Shown here: positions 26,479 through 34,032 of the stretch, in pieces
Layout of the letters: every line of letters begins with the position of its first letter
Numbering within the stretch: position 1 is the stretch's first letter
Assembly (NCBI RefSeq): GCF_018282095.1
Contig: NZ_CP074129.1
Location: 95,478 to 151,988, forward strand
Source of the DNA: Pseudovibrio brasiliensis
Lineage (GTDB): Bacteria; Pseudomonadota; Alphaproteobacteria; Rhizobiales; Stappiaceae
Direction: 5' to 3'
Length of the DNA: 56,511 bases
The notes under the pieces: generated by a model
Databases searched by the model: none
What the model was told of the DNA's origin: nothing
What the model saw: the letters and a program-made list of their open reading frames with translations, nothing else
Translations under genes and position numbers: made by a program

Positions 26479-26600
26479 TCAGTCACCTTTGGTTACTCAG
26501 GGTGGATTGGTTACTTGCTCTGATCTACACCAAGACTCAGTGTTCAACAAGAAAAACTGGCATTTCATCGTCCTTTCAGCGGAGTTTCACATTACTTGCA

Positions 26601-26626
26601 TATAGTTACCAGTAGGTACCTAGTTG
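26601..26626. promoter_or_regulatory. putative HxlR operator (copy 2)
   Basis: TATAGTTACCAGTAGGTACC followed by TAGTTG. It matches the site at 19543-19568 (inverted) at 22 of 26 positions. It lies between the hxlR-type gene (minus) and the truncated dehydrogenase (plus), as expected for autoregulation and divergent control. Confidence 0.65.
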
Positions 26627-26684
26627 ATATTTTATACTAAAAATCAAAAGTAACAGACATCGATCTTGGAAAGAGAGCAACAAA

Positions 26685-26906
26685 TTGATGTCATATGAGT
26701 TTAACTTTCAGTACAGCGCCCCGACGCAAATTCACTTTGGTTCTGAAAAGTTTCCTCTTCTAGAAACTTTGATCCCGAGAGACAAAAAGGTGCTAATTTT
26801 GTACGGTGGAGGATCCATTAAACTAAATGGTGTCTACAGCTCAGTCACAACAGCTTTGATCAATCATGTCTCGACTGAGTTTGGTGGGATCAGTGCCAAT
26901 CCTGAT
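26685..26906 (+). pseudogene. 5' part of iron-containing alcohol dehydrogenase (YqhD-like)
   Basis: MMSYEFNFQYSAPTQIHFGS, then VLILYGGGSIKLNGVYSSV and FGGISANPDG match the N-terminal NAD(P)-binding domain of YqhD-type iron alcohol dehydrogenases. After about 74 codons the IS6 element begins (26907), and the catalytic iron-binding domain is absent. The intact gene would have reduced toxic aldehydes. Its position opposite the HxlR regulator with the shared operator fits such a role. The rest of the gene is not found in the window. Confidence 0.85.
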
Positions 26907-27795
26907 GGCTCTGTTGCAAAAAATGTAGGTGGCTGCGATGAGACATCATTCAATGTTGGTTTGGTGATTTCATGAGTGCTTTCAAAGGCCGTCATTTCAG
27001 TGGTGAAGTGGTATTATGGGCGGTTCGCTGGTATTGCAGATACGGCATCAGTTATCGTGACCTTGAACAGATGATGGTTGAGCGCGGCGTTCGCGTTGAT
27101 CATGCTACAATTTACAGATGGGTCCAGAGATATGCCCCGGAGATGGAAAAGCGACTGCGTTGGCAATGGCGGCGTCCATCCTCCTGCAGTTGGCGGGTCG
27201 ACGAAACCTACATAAAGGTTCTCGGGAAATGGGCCTATCTCTACCGAGCCGTAGACAAATTCGGCAATACTATCGACTTTTATCTCTCTCCCCCTCGCAA
27301 TGCCAAAGCTGCCAAGAGGTTTCTAGGTAAAGCTTTGAGTGGCTTTAAAGACTGGGAAAAGCCCAATATTATCAATACCGACAAGGCCTCAACATATGGC
27401 CTTGCTATATCCGAGTTGAAAGTAGAAGGAAAATGCCCCACGGACACTGAACATCGCCAGGTGAAGTATCTGAACAATATCATCGAAGCTGATCACGGAA
27501 AGCTGAAACAGCTTATCAGACCCGTACGCGGGTTCAAAACCATGAAGACCGCCTATGCGACGATCAAAGGCTTTGAAGTAATGCGGGCTCTGCGCAAAGG
27601 TCAGGCTGGTGCCTTCAATTTCTCGAAGGATGTTCTGGGTGAAGCCCGCCTCGTTGAGCGGGCCTTCGGAATTGGCCCAAGTGCTCTATCTGAAGCTATG
27701 ACCATGCTCGAAAACCATCTTCAGAGCGATAAAATCTAATAAAATAGCCCTGAAGTCACACAAATTGTACTCTAAGACATGTTTGCAACAGAGCC
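26907..27795 (+). mobile_element. IS6-family (IS26-like) insertion sequence
   Basis: An 889-bp element with ends GGCTCTGTTGCAAA (from 26907) and its inverted copy ending at 27795, the canonical IS6-family terminus. It contains a complete transposase. The 8-bp flanks differ (ATCCTGAT and CGTTGGGA), and the neighbours are unrelated genes, so this copy marks a replicative deletion or cointegrate junction rather than a simple insertion. Confidence 0.92.
26972..27739 (+). CDS. IS6-family transposase
   Basis: A complete 255-residue DDE transposase. It begins MSAFKGRHFSGEVVLWAVRW, with the ISYRDLEQMMVERG-type helix-turn-helix, WRVDETYIKVLGKWAYLYRA (first Asp), NIINTDKASTYG (second Asp) and NNIIEADHGKLKQLIRPVRG (catalytic Glu). 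Length and motifs are intact, so it may be active and may have generated the flanking deletions. Confidence 0.95.
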   Translation: MSAFKGRHFSGEVVLWAVRWYCRYGISYRDLEQMMVERGVRVDHATIYRWVQRYAPEMEKRLRWQWRRPSSCSWRVDETYIKVLGKWAYLYRAVDKFGNTIDFYLSPPRNAKAAKRFLGKALSGFKDWEKPNIINTDKASTYGLAISELKVEGKCPTDTEHRQVKYLNNIIEADHGKLKQLIRPVRGFKTMKTAYATIKGFEVMRALRKGQAGAFNFSKDVLGEARLVERAFGIGPSALSEAMTMLENHLQSDKI

Positions 27796-27856
27796 CGTTG
27801 GGACCAGATGGTACGCGAGAGTGATGTCACACCAGCTTGGCTTGCTAGTGATTTCA
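27796..27856 (+). pseudogene. tnpA: scrap of Tn_A-type transposase gene
   Basis: The 61 bp encode [20 protein letters not shown] and match, inverted, 2350-2410 within Tn_A tnpA with two mismatches. It is bounded on the left by the IS6 end and on the right by the left end of Tn_B, so it is what remains of a second Tn_A copy into which Tn_B inserted and from which IS6 deleted the rest. Confidence 0.9.
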
Positions 27857-27894
27857 GGGGTCAATTCAGGTAAGGGGCAGAATAGTACGTTAAG
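27857..27894 (+). repeat. left terminal repeat of Tn_B (38 bp)
   Basis: GGGGTCAATTCAGGTAAGGG to TACGTTAAG. It matches the inverted sequence at 29271-29308 except at a few positions near the outer end and one near the inner end. Confidence 0.88.
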
Positions 27895-28289
27895 AGTGAC
27901 TCTTTTTTGACTATACTTACACCTGTGCCATCGCTAATGATCGGAGTAATAACTTTAGTCGCAGAGGTCAAAATGTACTGGATCACCACTCCAAGGACTG
28001 AATAAGTTTCTTCCATTCCAATAGGATACCCGGCCATCCTGTAACGTCCGTTTCGCACGGAACACATTGTTAGCAGTAAGCCTCTCAAGGCATATCGGTC
28101 CTATTTCAGGTATTTCTAAGCCTCTTTGCCCATATCCGTCATCAGAAATGGTTCGAGCAGGGATTGTCATGAGCAAGGCAGCATGGTTCGTTTCTTTTAC
28201 AACAAGAGCAAATTGGTTTGTGATTATGTTGTAGCCAGTATGAGCGTGAACTATCCGGCTGTCTATTGGGTGAAGATTTTGGAGTATGT

Positions 28290-29261
28290 GAGAGTCTCAA
28301 TCGTGCTTTGGCGATGGTTATCAAGGCGCAGGCTCAACTTCCGATGGCGCGGTTTTGGGGCGCAGGCTTAACAGCTTCCAGTGACGGCCAGTTCTTCCCG
28401 GCAGCCCGTCAAGGCGAGGCCATGAACCTTATCAACGCAAAGTACGGCAGCGAACCGGGGCTCAAGGCTTATACCCACGTCTCTGACCAGTTCGGCCCCT
28501 TTGCGACGCAGACCATTCCAGCAACGGTGAGTGAAGCTCCTTACATTCTGGATGGCTTGCTAATGAATGAAACAGGGCGAAGGATAAAAGAGCAATATGC
28601 CGATACCGGTGGCTTCACCGACCATGTCTTCGCTGTAAGCGCTTTACTGGGTTACAGTTTTATCCCACGGATCAGAGACCTGCCATCTAAACGACTTTAC
28701 GTGTTCGACCCGTCCGTTTGCGCAACAGACATCAAGGGCCTCATTGGCGGTAAGATCAGACAAGATCTCATTATCCAGAATTGGCCTGACATTCTTCGCG
28801 TTGTGGCGACCATGGTTGCGGGCCGGATACCGCCGAGCCAGCTTTTGAAGAAGCTTGCCTCTTACCCACGTCAGCATGAGTTAGCCGTGGCTTTAAGAGA
28901 AATCGGGCGTTTAGAGCGCACACTCTTCGTGTTGGAGTGGCTACTTGATACTGATATGCAGCGCCGCGCACTGATTGGTCTTAACAAAGGAGAAGCGCAT
29001 CACGCCTTAAAGAACGCCTTGCGCATCGGGAGACAGGGAGAAATCAGAGATCGGACCGCTGAAGGGCAACACTACCGTATTGCTGGCCTCAATCTGCTTG
29101 CAGCTATCATCATCTACTGGAACACGGATCAACTTGGGCAGGCTTTGTCAAAGCGCAAACTGGATGGCCTGGATTGTCCACCTGAACTTCTGGCGCACAT
29201 CTCTCCACTTGGATGGGCTCATATCCTACTGACAGGCGAATACAGATGGAGAAAACGGTGA
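28290..29261 (+). pseudogene. tnpA: C-terminal third of Tn3-family transposase (Tn_B)
   Basis: From about LNRALAMVIKAQAQLP onward the frame encodes the Tn3 catalytic core: GLTASSDGQFFPAA, DTGGFTDHVFAVSALLGY, REIGRLERTLFVLEWLLD, LNKGEAHHALKNALRIG (catalytic Glu) and the end HILLTGEYRWRKR. The tail TGEYRWR is a hallmark of one Tn3 branch and differs from the Tn_A transposase, so these are two subfamilies. The N-terminal two thirds are missing. The open frame extends to 28266 (TTG) but that part does not look like TnpA. The stop lies 9 bp before the right terminal repeat. Confidence 0.9.
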
Positions 29262-29270
29262 AGGACTCAC

Positions 29271-29308
29271 CTTAGCGTACTATTCTGCCCCTTACCTGAA
29301 TCGCCCCC
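29271..29308 (-). repeat. right terminal repeat of Tn_B (38 bp)
   Basis: Plus-strand CTTAGCGTACTATTCTGCCC to CGCCCCC. It is the inverted counterpart of 27857-27894 and closes the Tn_B remnant. Confidence 0.88.
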
Positions 29309-29321
29309 TACGCGTTTATAA

Positions 29322-30236
29322 CTACCTTGATTGGTCTACTTGTTTGCAAAGAAGCTCTCGGAACCAAAGGTGAGCACCATCGTTATCACTCCGTGGATGC
29401 CAGTAGAGATTATACTCAAAGCCCGGAGCTTCAAATGGAAGTTGAAAAATCTTCAAAGGAGCGATCTCTAACATCAAAACTGCGGAACGAGTTGGTATTG
29501 TTAGAACCAAGTCACTGTTTAGTAACAGTAACGATGCTGTTGTAAAGTATGGTTGCCGCAATGCGACATGACGAGATCTGCCTAGTTCTGCTAACTTTCG
29601 GTCTACGACGCTACCTTTACGACCTAGCGGGGTGCTAACCATATGCGGCCATTTAAGATACTCCTCTAAACCAACTTTTTTCTGTTTTGCCAAGTTGTGA
29701 GTTTCACAGCAAATTCCAGAGTACGATTCTTTGAATAGAAATTTTGAGCTGAAGTTTGTTTCCGTTGATACAGTCGTAAACAAAAGCAAATCTAGCGAAC
29801 CGTTAGTAAGTTCCTTCTGACTATCTATTGAAACAGGTACAATCTCGACCTGAATATCAGGAGCTAGATGACTCAGCTTAGCAAAGAGTGGTCGGACGAC
29901 GGTGTTTACACCGTAGTCCGTGGATGCAACTCGGAAGACACGATCAGATTTGGATGGTTCAAACTCTTCTGGCGAAATTAGGTCTGCAAGATCATCAACA
30001 ATTACTGAAACTTGATTTGCAACTGCCAAAGCACGCGCGGATGGCACCATACCTTCGCTACTTCGCATAAAGAGGGGATCGCGAAACATTTCTCTCAAGT
30101 GCGCCAGAACCCGACTAACAGCAGGCTGACTCATGTTTAGTTCAGAGGCTGTAGTGGTTACGTTGCGTGTTCTCATCAATGATTGGAACACAACTAGATG
30201 ACTAGCATTGTAGCGCATTAAATTCGATTTTCGCAT
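29322..30236 (-). CDS. LysR-family regulator
   Basis: A 304-residue LysR-type regulator with N-terminal helix-turn-helix (MRYNASHLVVFQSLMRTRNV, ASELNMSQPAVSRVLAHLRE) and a C-terminal effector domain. The N-terminal wording resembles the NodD/PcaR-like branch (DPLFMRSSEGMVPSARA). It points away from the four-gene operon at 31803-34905, from which an IS3 separates it. A sequence overlapping its start codon is repeated upstream of that operon, so it probably controls both itself and the operon. Confidence 0.88.
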   Translation of the reverse strand: MRKSNLMRYNASHLVVFQSLMRTRNVTTTASELNMSQPAVSRVLAHLREMFRDPLFMRSSEGMVPSARALAVANQVSVIVDDLADLISPEEFEPSKSDRVFRVASTDYGVNTVVRPLFAKLSHLAPDIQVEIVPVSIDSQKELTNGSLDLLLFTTVSTETNFSSKFLFKESYSGICCETHNLAKQKKVGLEEYLKWPHMVSTPLGRKGSVVDRKLAELGRSRHVALRQPYFTTASLLLLNSDLVLTIPTRSAVLMLEIAPLKIFQLPFEAPGFEYNLYWHPRSDNDGAHLWFRELLCKQVDQSR

Positions 30237-30271
30237 TTAGAAAATCCGATAAATTCATTTGATGAATAAAT
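30221..30271. promoter_or_regulatory. AT-rich control sequence, copy A (at the LysR start)
   Basis: About 51 bp (ATTCGATTTTCG ... GATAAATTCATTTGATGAAT) spanning the LysR start and upstream region. Roughly four fifths of positions agree with 31707-31757 in the same orientation. Contains the partial dyad ATTCATTTGATGAAT. Probable LysR-family binding region. Confidence 0.5.
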
Positions 30272-30369
30272 TAAATGCAGCGATTTAACGTTCAGATCAA
30301 GCTTAAAGAGAGGTGGCTCGGTTTGCTTGAACAGTTCTGTGCTGTTTTATAAGTGGACCCGGCCTGCTT

Positions 30370-31200
30370 TCATGCAGCGATATTCAGTTGAGGGTGGTGG
30401 TTGAAATAGACCTGATCCGGTGTCTTGCGGTCAAGCGATGAATGAGGGCGTTTGGAATTGTAGAAATCCAGATATCTCCTGATACCGTTTCTTGCCTCTG
30501 GGACATTGCCATAAGCATGCAGATAGACCTCTTCGTATTTGATGGATCGCCACAGTCGCTCAACAAAGACATTGTCCCGCCAGGCGCCCTTGCCATCCAT
30601 TGAGATGGCAACATCAGCATCTTTAAGCATTTTTATGAATGCCAGCGACGTAAATTGGCTTCCCTGATCGGTATTGAAGATTTCCGGGTTACCGTACCTG
30701 GCCATAGCTTCTTCAACCACTTCAATACAGAAAGCTGTATCAAGGGTGATTGAAAGTCGCCAGGACAACACGCGCCTTGAGAACTAATCTACAACCGCAG
30801 CCAGGTAGACAAAACCTTTGGCCATGGGAATGTACGTTATGTCCATCGCCCAGACCTGATTGGGACGTGTGACAGCCAGTTTCTTCAGCAAATAGGGATA
30901 GATTTTATGCCCCGGCGCTGGCTTTGATGTATTGGGACGGCGGTAAATTGCCTCGATACCCATCCGCTTCATCAGCGTTGAGACATGAAGTCGACCAACC
31001 TCATATCCCTCGCCAAGCAAAAGTCCCTGAAGCATTCGGCTGCCCGCAAAGGGATAATCCAGATGCAATTTGTCAAGTCGCAGCATCAGTTTCAAATCAC
31101 TGTCAGATGTCGGCCTCGCAGTGTAATACAAACAACCTCGAGAGACGCCCAGAGCTTTCGCCTGCCGGGACAGGGAGAGTTTATGCTTAGGATTGATCAT
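30370..31200 (-). pseudogene. IS3-family OrfB (integrase) with one in-frame TAG
   Basis: The two open frames are in the same phase. Reading on the minus strand, AVVD is followed by TAG (30784-30786) and then FSRRVLSWRLSITLDTAF. Family members have W at this point (AVVDWFSR), so a TGG to TAG change explains it. Other parts are intact: HTH_21 region, VWAMDITYIPMAKGFVYLA (first Asp), FNTDQGSQFTS (second Asp), DNVFVERLWRSIKYEEVY (catalytic Glu). Without suppression no active transposase forms. It overlaps orfA by ATGA at 31197-31200. Confidence 0.88.
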
Positions 31201-31505
31201 TTCTTTGCGCTCAACAGGCCGGCCTTGCTGAGCGCCCCGCTTAAAAAATCATTCTCAAGCGTCAACTCCCCGATTTTAGCGTGAAGAGTTTTGACATCAA
31301 CTGCCGCTGGTTCAGCGGCTTTGGTTTCCTTCTCGAAGACATCGCTGGCACCTTCTAGCAGGTGATCCCGCCATTGCTTGATCCGGTTCGGGTGGACATC
31401 ATAGTGTTGACCAAGTTCACTCAAGGTTTGCTCGCCTCGAATAGCCGCCAAGGCTACTTTGGATTTGAAGGCAGATGTGTGATTGCGTCTGGGACGGCGC
31501 GCCAT
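31197..31505 (-). CDS. IS3-family OrfA
   Basis: A helix-turn-helix protein of about 102 residues starting MARRPRRNHTSAFKSKVALA at 31505 (GGAGAAC upstream; the longer frame to 31556 has an unrelated N-terminus). The HTH is TLSELGQHYDVHPNRIKQWR, followed by a leucine-rich coiled segment. It binds the IS ends; the functional transposase is normally an OrfA-OrfB product. Confidence 0.88.
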   Translation of the reverse strand: MARRPRRNHTSAFKSKVALAAIRGEQTLSELGQHYDVHPNRIKQWRDHLLEGASDVFEKETKAAEPAAVDVKTLHAKIGELTLENDFLSGALSKAGLLSAKK

Positions 31506-31572
31506 AGTCGGTTCTCCTGTAAAGCCATAAGGGCAAATTGCAGACCGAAAATCCACTTATATCGCCTGTTCA

Positions 31573-31648
31573 GTTTTCCCGAGCCATCTCTCAGTACATT
31601 TGCATGGCCGACAAAATCCTCTGTTGATCTACGGCTATAAGCACCCAT
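31573..31648 (-). pseudogene. possible 5' gene fragment cut by IS3
   Basis: On the minus strand, ATG at 31648 preceded by AAGG opens MGAYSRRSTEDFVGHANVLR, then DGSGKLN, and runs into the IS3 end. This could be the start of a gene interrupted by the insertion. I do not recognise it, and the length is too short for certainty. Confidence 0.3.
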
Positions 31649-31706
31649 AAAACCTTACAAACAGCTTCAGTGCCAAAACTGCACCTAGAGAAAGCTCATA
31701 GTATAA

Positions 31707-31757
31707 TATTCGATTTTCGAATTATCTAAATCTGATATATTCATTTGCAGAATAAGA
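31707..31757. promoter_or_regulatory. AT-rich control sequence, copy B (upstream of the MoaF/SnoaL operon)
   Basis: ATTCGATTTTCG ... GATATATTCATTTGCAGAAT, similar to copy A at 30221-30271 in the same orientation. It ends 45 bp before the start of the first operon gene, so it may be the LysR-family activator site and promoter of this operon. Confidence 0.5.
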
Positions 31758-31802
31758 GGCATTCCTCGATATTAACTCCTAGCTAATTTTAAGGAGCTCA
31801 AT

Positions 31803-32627
31803 ATGAAGTGCATGTCTTGGACACTGGCGGTTATTCTCGCAATGAGTGCCCCACTCAGTGCGCAAGATTTAAGTTACAGTAATACACAATTGTCAGGCCG
31901 TAGCTTTGAGTACGCAGTGTCGGACTATCACTTGTGTGTAAGCTTTACTGGAGAGAATGCACTGACTTGGACCTATATCAGTGCTCCGAACGGTGAAACA
32001 GGCAAGTCAGCAAACGAGACATTAGACCGCAAAGATCTTACTTCTGAACTGATCTTGCTGAGTTGGACGGAAGCAAGTGGAGCAAACGTCGTCGATGTTT
32101 TTGACTTTTCGAAAATGGAGTTAAATGCATCTTATGTAACGCCTGATGGCCAACGCTTTATGTCATCGGCACCGATAAGAGAAGTTGCTTCATGTGATGG
32201 GGAGCGTTCAAGGGTAAAGGCTTACAACACAAATATAAAGATTGTTGAAGCTTTGTACTCAGCATTCAACACGAGAGATCTAACAGTTTTCTCAGAAATC
32301 ATGGCACCAACACTGGTGAACTATCCGACCCATGCTGGGTCCGAAGCTGGGCCTGAGGCTATGAAGCGGTCCATAGCGCAGTTCTTAGAACTCATTCCAG
32401 ACTTTAGCGTTGAAAACGTGGATATCATCACAGGTGACGGGAAAACGGTTGTCCGATCGATAATACGCGGGACCCCTAAGACGTCATTATTTGGTTACGA
32501 AACAAATGGTCAAAGCTTTGAAGTAGAAGCAACTGACATTCTAGAAATTAGAAACGGCAAAATTCAAAATATCTGGCACTTAGAAAACTGGTTAAAGGCA
32601 TTAGATCAAGTTGTGTCAGTCAAATGA
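31803..32627 (+). CDS. exported MoaF-like / SnoaL-like fusion protein
   Basis: A 274-residue protein with a Sec signal peptide (MKCMSWTLAVILAMSAPLSA, cut before QDLSY). Residues about 25-135 resemble the beta-barrel MoaF-like domain (LSGRSFEYAVSDYHLCVSF, LTWTYI, LLSWTEASGANVVDVFDF). Residues about 145-270 are an NTF2-like SnoaL/ester-cyclase domain (VEALYSAFNTRDLTVFSEIM, GPEAMKRSIAQFLELIPDFS, ATDILEIRNGKIQNIWHLENW). The ribosome site AAGGAG lies just before the ATG. First gene of a four-gene operon with OsmC, methyltransferase and NmrA genes. A role in binding or converting a small aromatic or polyketide-like compound is inference. Confidence 0.75.
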   Translation: MKCMSWTLAVILAMSAPLSAQDLSYSNTQLSGRSFEYAVSDYHLCVSFTGENALTWTYISAPNGETGKSANETLDRKDLTSELILLSWTEASGANVVDVFDFSKMELNASYVTPDGQRFMSSAPIREVASCDGERSRVKAYNTNIKIVEALYSAFNTRDLTVFSEIMAPTLVNYPTHAGSEAGPEAMKRSIAQFLELIPDFSVENVDIITGDGKTVVRSIIRGTPKTSLFGYETNGQSFEVEATDILEIRNGKIQNIWHLENWLKALDQVVSVK

Positions 32628-32708
32628 CAAATATAGTCGCTGTGTAGGCATGTTTATACGCGACTTCGACAAATAATAATAAAATAGTCTGAGAGTTGGA
32701 TCTTCAAA

Positions 32709-33272
32709 ATGTTTCCCCTTGTTTCAAAAAAAGCAGAAGCTGTTCAACCAGAAAGTTTTGAAGTTACACCTTTCAAGCCCCCACGCAGAGGATCTTCATT
32801 CGACTTTGAGCTGAATGTCGTCGCCAAACCCCTGAATGGAATGCAAAAAATTGCCGAGGTTGAGCCTAACGCGCCAAGCTGGAGCAACTTTGTTATTCAC
32901 TGTGATGAGGGGAAAGCAATGGGGGGAAGTGATGAAGCTCCCTCTCCTCTGAGCTACTTCACTTCTGGTGTTGCTTTCTGTCTTCTGACACATCTGCAAG
33001 AGTTCATACACCATCAACAAATCGCGATTGAAAGCCTCAAGGTTGAGTTAAAAATGCATTTCAGCACGATGCTTGCCGTTGAACCAGTGACTCAGAGTCA
33101 AGAAGGCCTGAGCAATGGGATCGAAGTGAGCATCATTATAGAAAGTCAGGAAGATCCTGAAGTAATTCAGGCACTAACGAAGTTAACGGAACAAAGCTGC
33201 ATAGCACTCCAATCAATTATTCGTGCGGTACCTGGTTCTATTAAGTGCATACACAATGGCGTTACTCATTAG
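32709..33272 (+). CDS. OsmC-family protein
   Basis: A 187-residue OsmC/Ohr-like protein. The conserved run GGSDEAPSPLSYFTSGVAFC carries the first redox Cys, and EQSCIALQSI carries the second. These cysteines in Ohr/OsmC proteins reduce organic hydroperoxides with lipoylated partners. The start at 32709 follows the fusion-protein gene by 81 bp. The N-terminal 40 residues are an extension beyond the core fold. Peroxide detoxification in the operon's pathway is plausible. Confidence 0.82.
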   Translation: MFPLVSKKAEAVQPESFEVTPFKPPRRGSSFDFELNVVAKPLNGMQKIAEVEPNAPSWSNFVIHCDEGKAMGGSDEAPSPLSYFTSGVAFCLLTHLQEFIHHQQIAIESLKVELKMHFSTMLAVEPVTQSQEGLSNGIEVSIIIESQEDPEVIQALTKLTEQSCIALQSIIRAVPGSIKCIHNGVTH

Positions 33273-33445
33273 CCTAGTATTCAACACTGTAAAGAACTGG
33301 ATTCTTTGCCTTACTTCTTAAATGCAACACATCCGACAGAGAAACGTCGTTGGTATGATTTGATATAAAAAAAGAAGTTCTAGCCCATAGAAAAACACTA
33401 ACACGATAAAATGGTTGTCTCATTCGAGTAAGAAGGGCTGTTCTT

Positions 33446-34009
33446 ATGATGGTTGATCCGTACATAAAAATTCAAGAGGCTACTCGACGACATCAACAAG
33501 ATCACGGTTGTGGAGCCTACACATATGAAGATGGAGCCGCACTCGTAAAGTTGGCAACAGCTCTGCGTCCAAAGCGTGTTCTCGAGTTGGGAACGGCACT
33601 TGGCTATACAGCATGTTGTCTGGCCTCTAGTTCACCAGTTGCGCTAGTAGACACAATTGATGCGGATGCCACTCACATTCAGCTCGCTAGCCAACATATC
33701 AAAGAAGTTGGCTTATCCAGACAAGTAACATTGTTCCATGGTGATTTTGAAAGCACTCTCAAACGGCTGACACCTGGATACGATTTAATTTTCTTTGATG
33801 GTTTTGCACCCACTATTCCGATCATTCGGAAGCTACAAAATCTCTTAAATTCAGGAGGTTACCTCGTCTGTGCAAACATCGCCTTAGCGGATCGAGACAC
33901 AGCTAAGAAGCTTTCCGATGAGTTTTCTAACCCTAAACTCTGGAAGGCACAGAGCCCCATCGAAGCAGGCGACACATTCGTTCTGCAAAAAGTTGACCGC
34001 TCTACATAA
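33446..34009 (+). CDS. class I SAM-dependent (O-)methyltransferase
   Basis: A 187-residue methyltransferase of the O-methyltransferase family 3 (caffeoyl-CoA/catechol type). It has SAM-binding motif I VLELGTALGYTACCLA, acidic motif II DTIDADATHIQLA and YDLIFFDGFAP, where Asp could ligand a divalent metal. It is shorter than the usual 200-220 residues but the core is complete. Third gene of the operon, 173 bp after osmC. A phenolic hydroxyl is the likely substrate type. Confidence 0.83.
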   Translation: MMVDPYIKIQEATRRHQQDHGCGAYTYEDGAALVKLATALRPKRVLELGTALGYTACCLASSSPVALVDTIDADATHIQLASQHIKEVGLSRQVTLFHGDFESTLKRLTPGYDLIFFDGFAPTIPIIRKLQNLLNSGGYLVCANIALADRDTAKKLSDEFSNPKLWKAQSPIEAGDTFVLQKVDRST

Positions 34010-34032
34010 ATATCATCACGATGGAGAAAAAA

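Larger units (their letters stand above)
27857..29308 (+). mobile_element. internally deleted Tn3-family element Tn_B
   Basis: Two 38-bp ends of Tn3 type (27857-27894 and 29271-29308) face each other and agree closely, both with the internal core GGGGCAGAATAGTACG. Only about 1.45 kb lies between them, including the last third of a tnpA gene. No resolvase and no complete transposase remain, so it could move only with help in trans. Flanking 5-bp sequences differ. Between the left end and about 28290 is 400 bp of sequence with no recognised gene, joined abnormally to the tnpA fragment. Confidence 0.85.
30338..31572 (-). mobile_element. IS3-family insertion sequence with broken orfB
   Basis: About 1.23 kb. 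The imperfect ends share TATAAGTGGA (near 30348-30357 and, inverted, near 31552-31562). It contains orfA and an orfB interrupted by one stop codon. The exact outer nucleotides are uncertain by a few bases. It separates the LysR gene from its probable target operon. Confidence 0.78.

Noticed and set aside
27861-28176. Minus-strand small genes inside Tn_B
   Set aside because: The frames run into the terminal repeat and show no recognisable family; this part is a rearranged junction.
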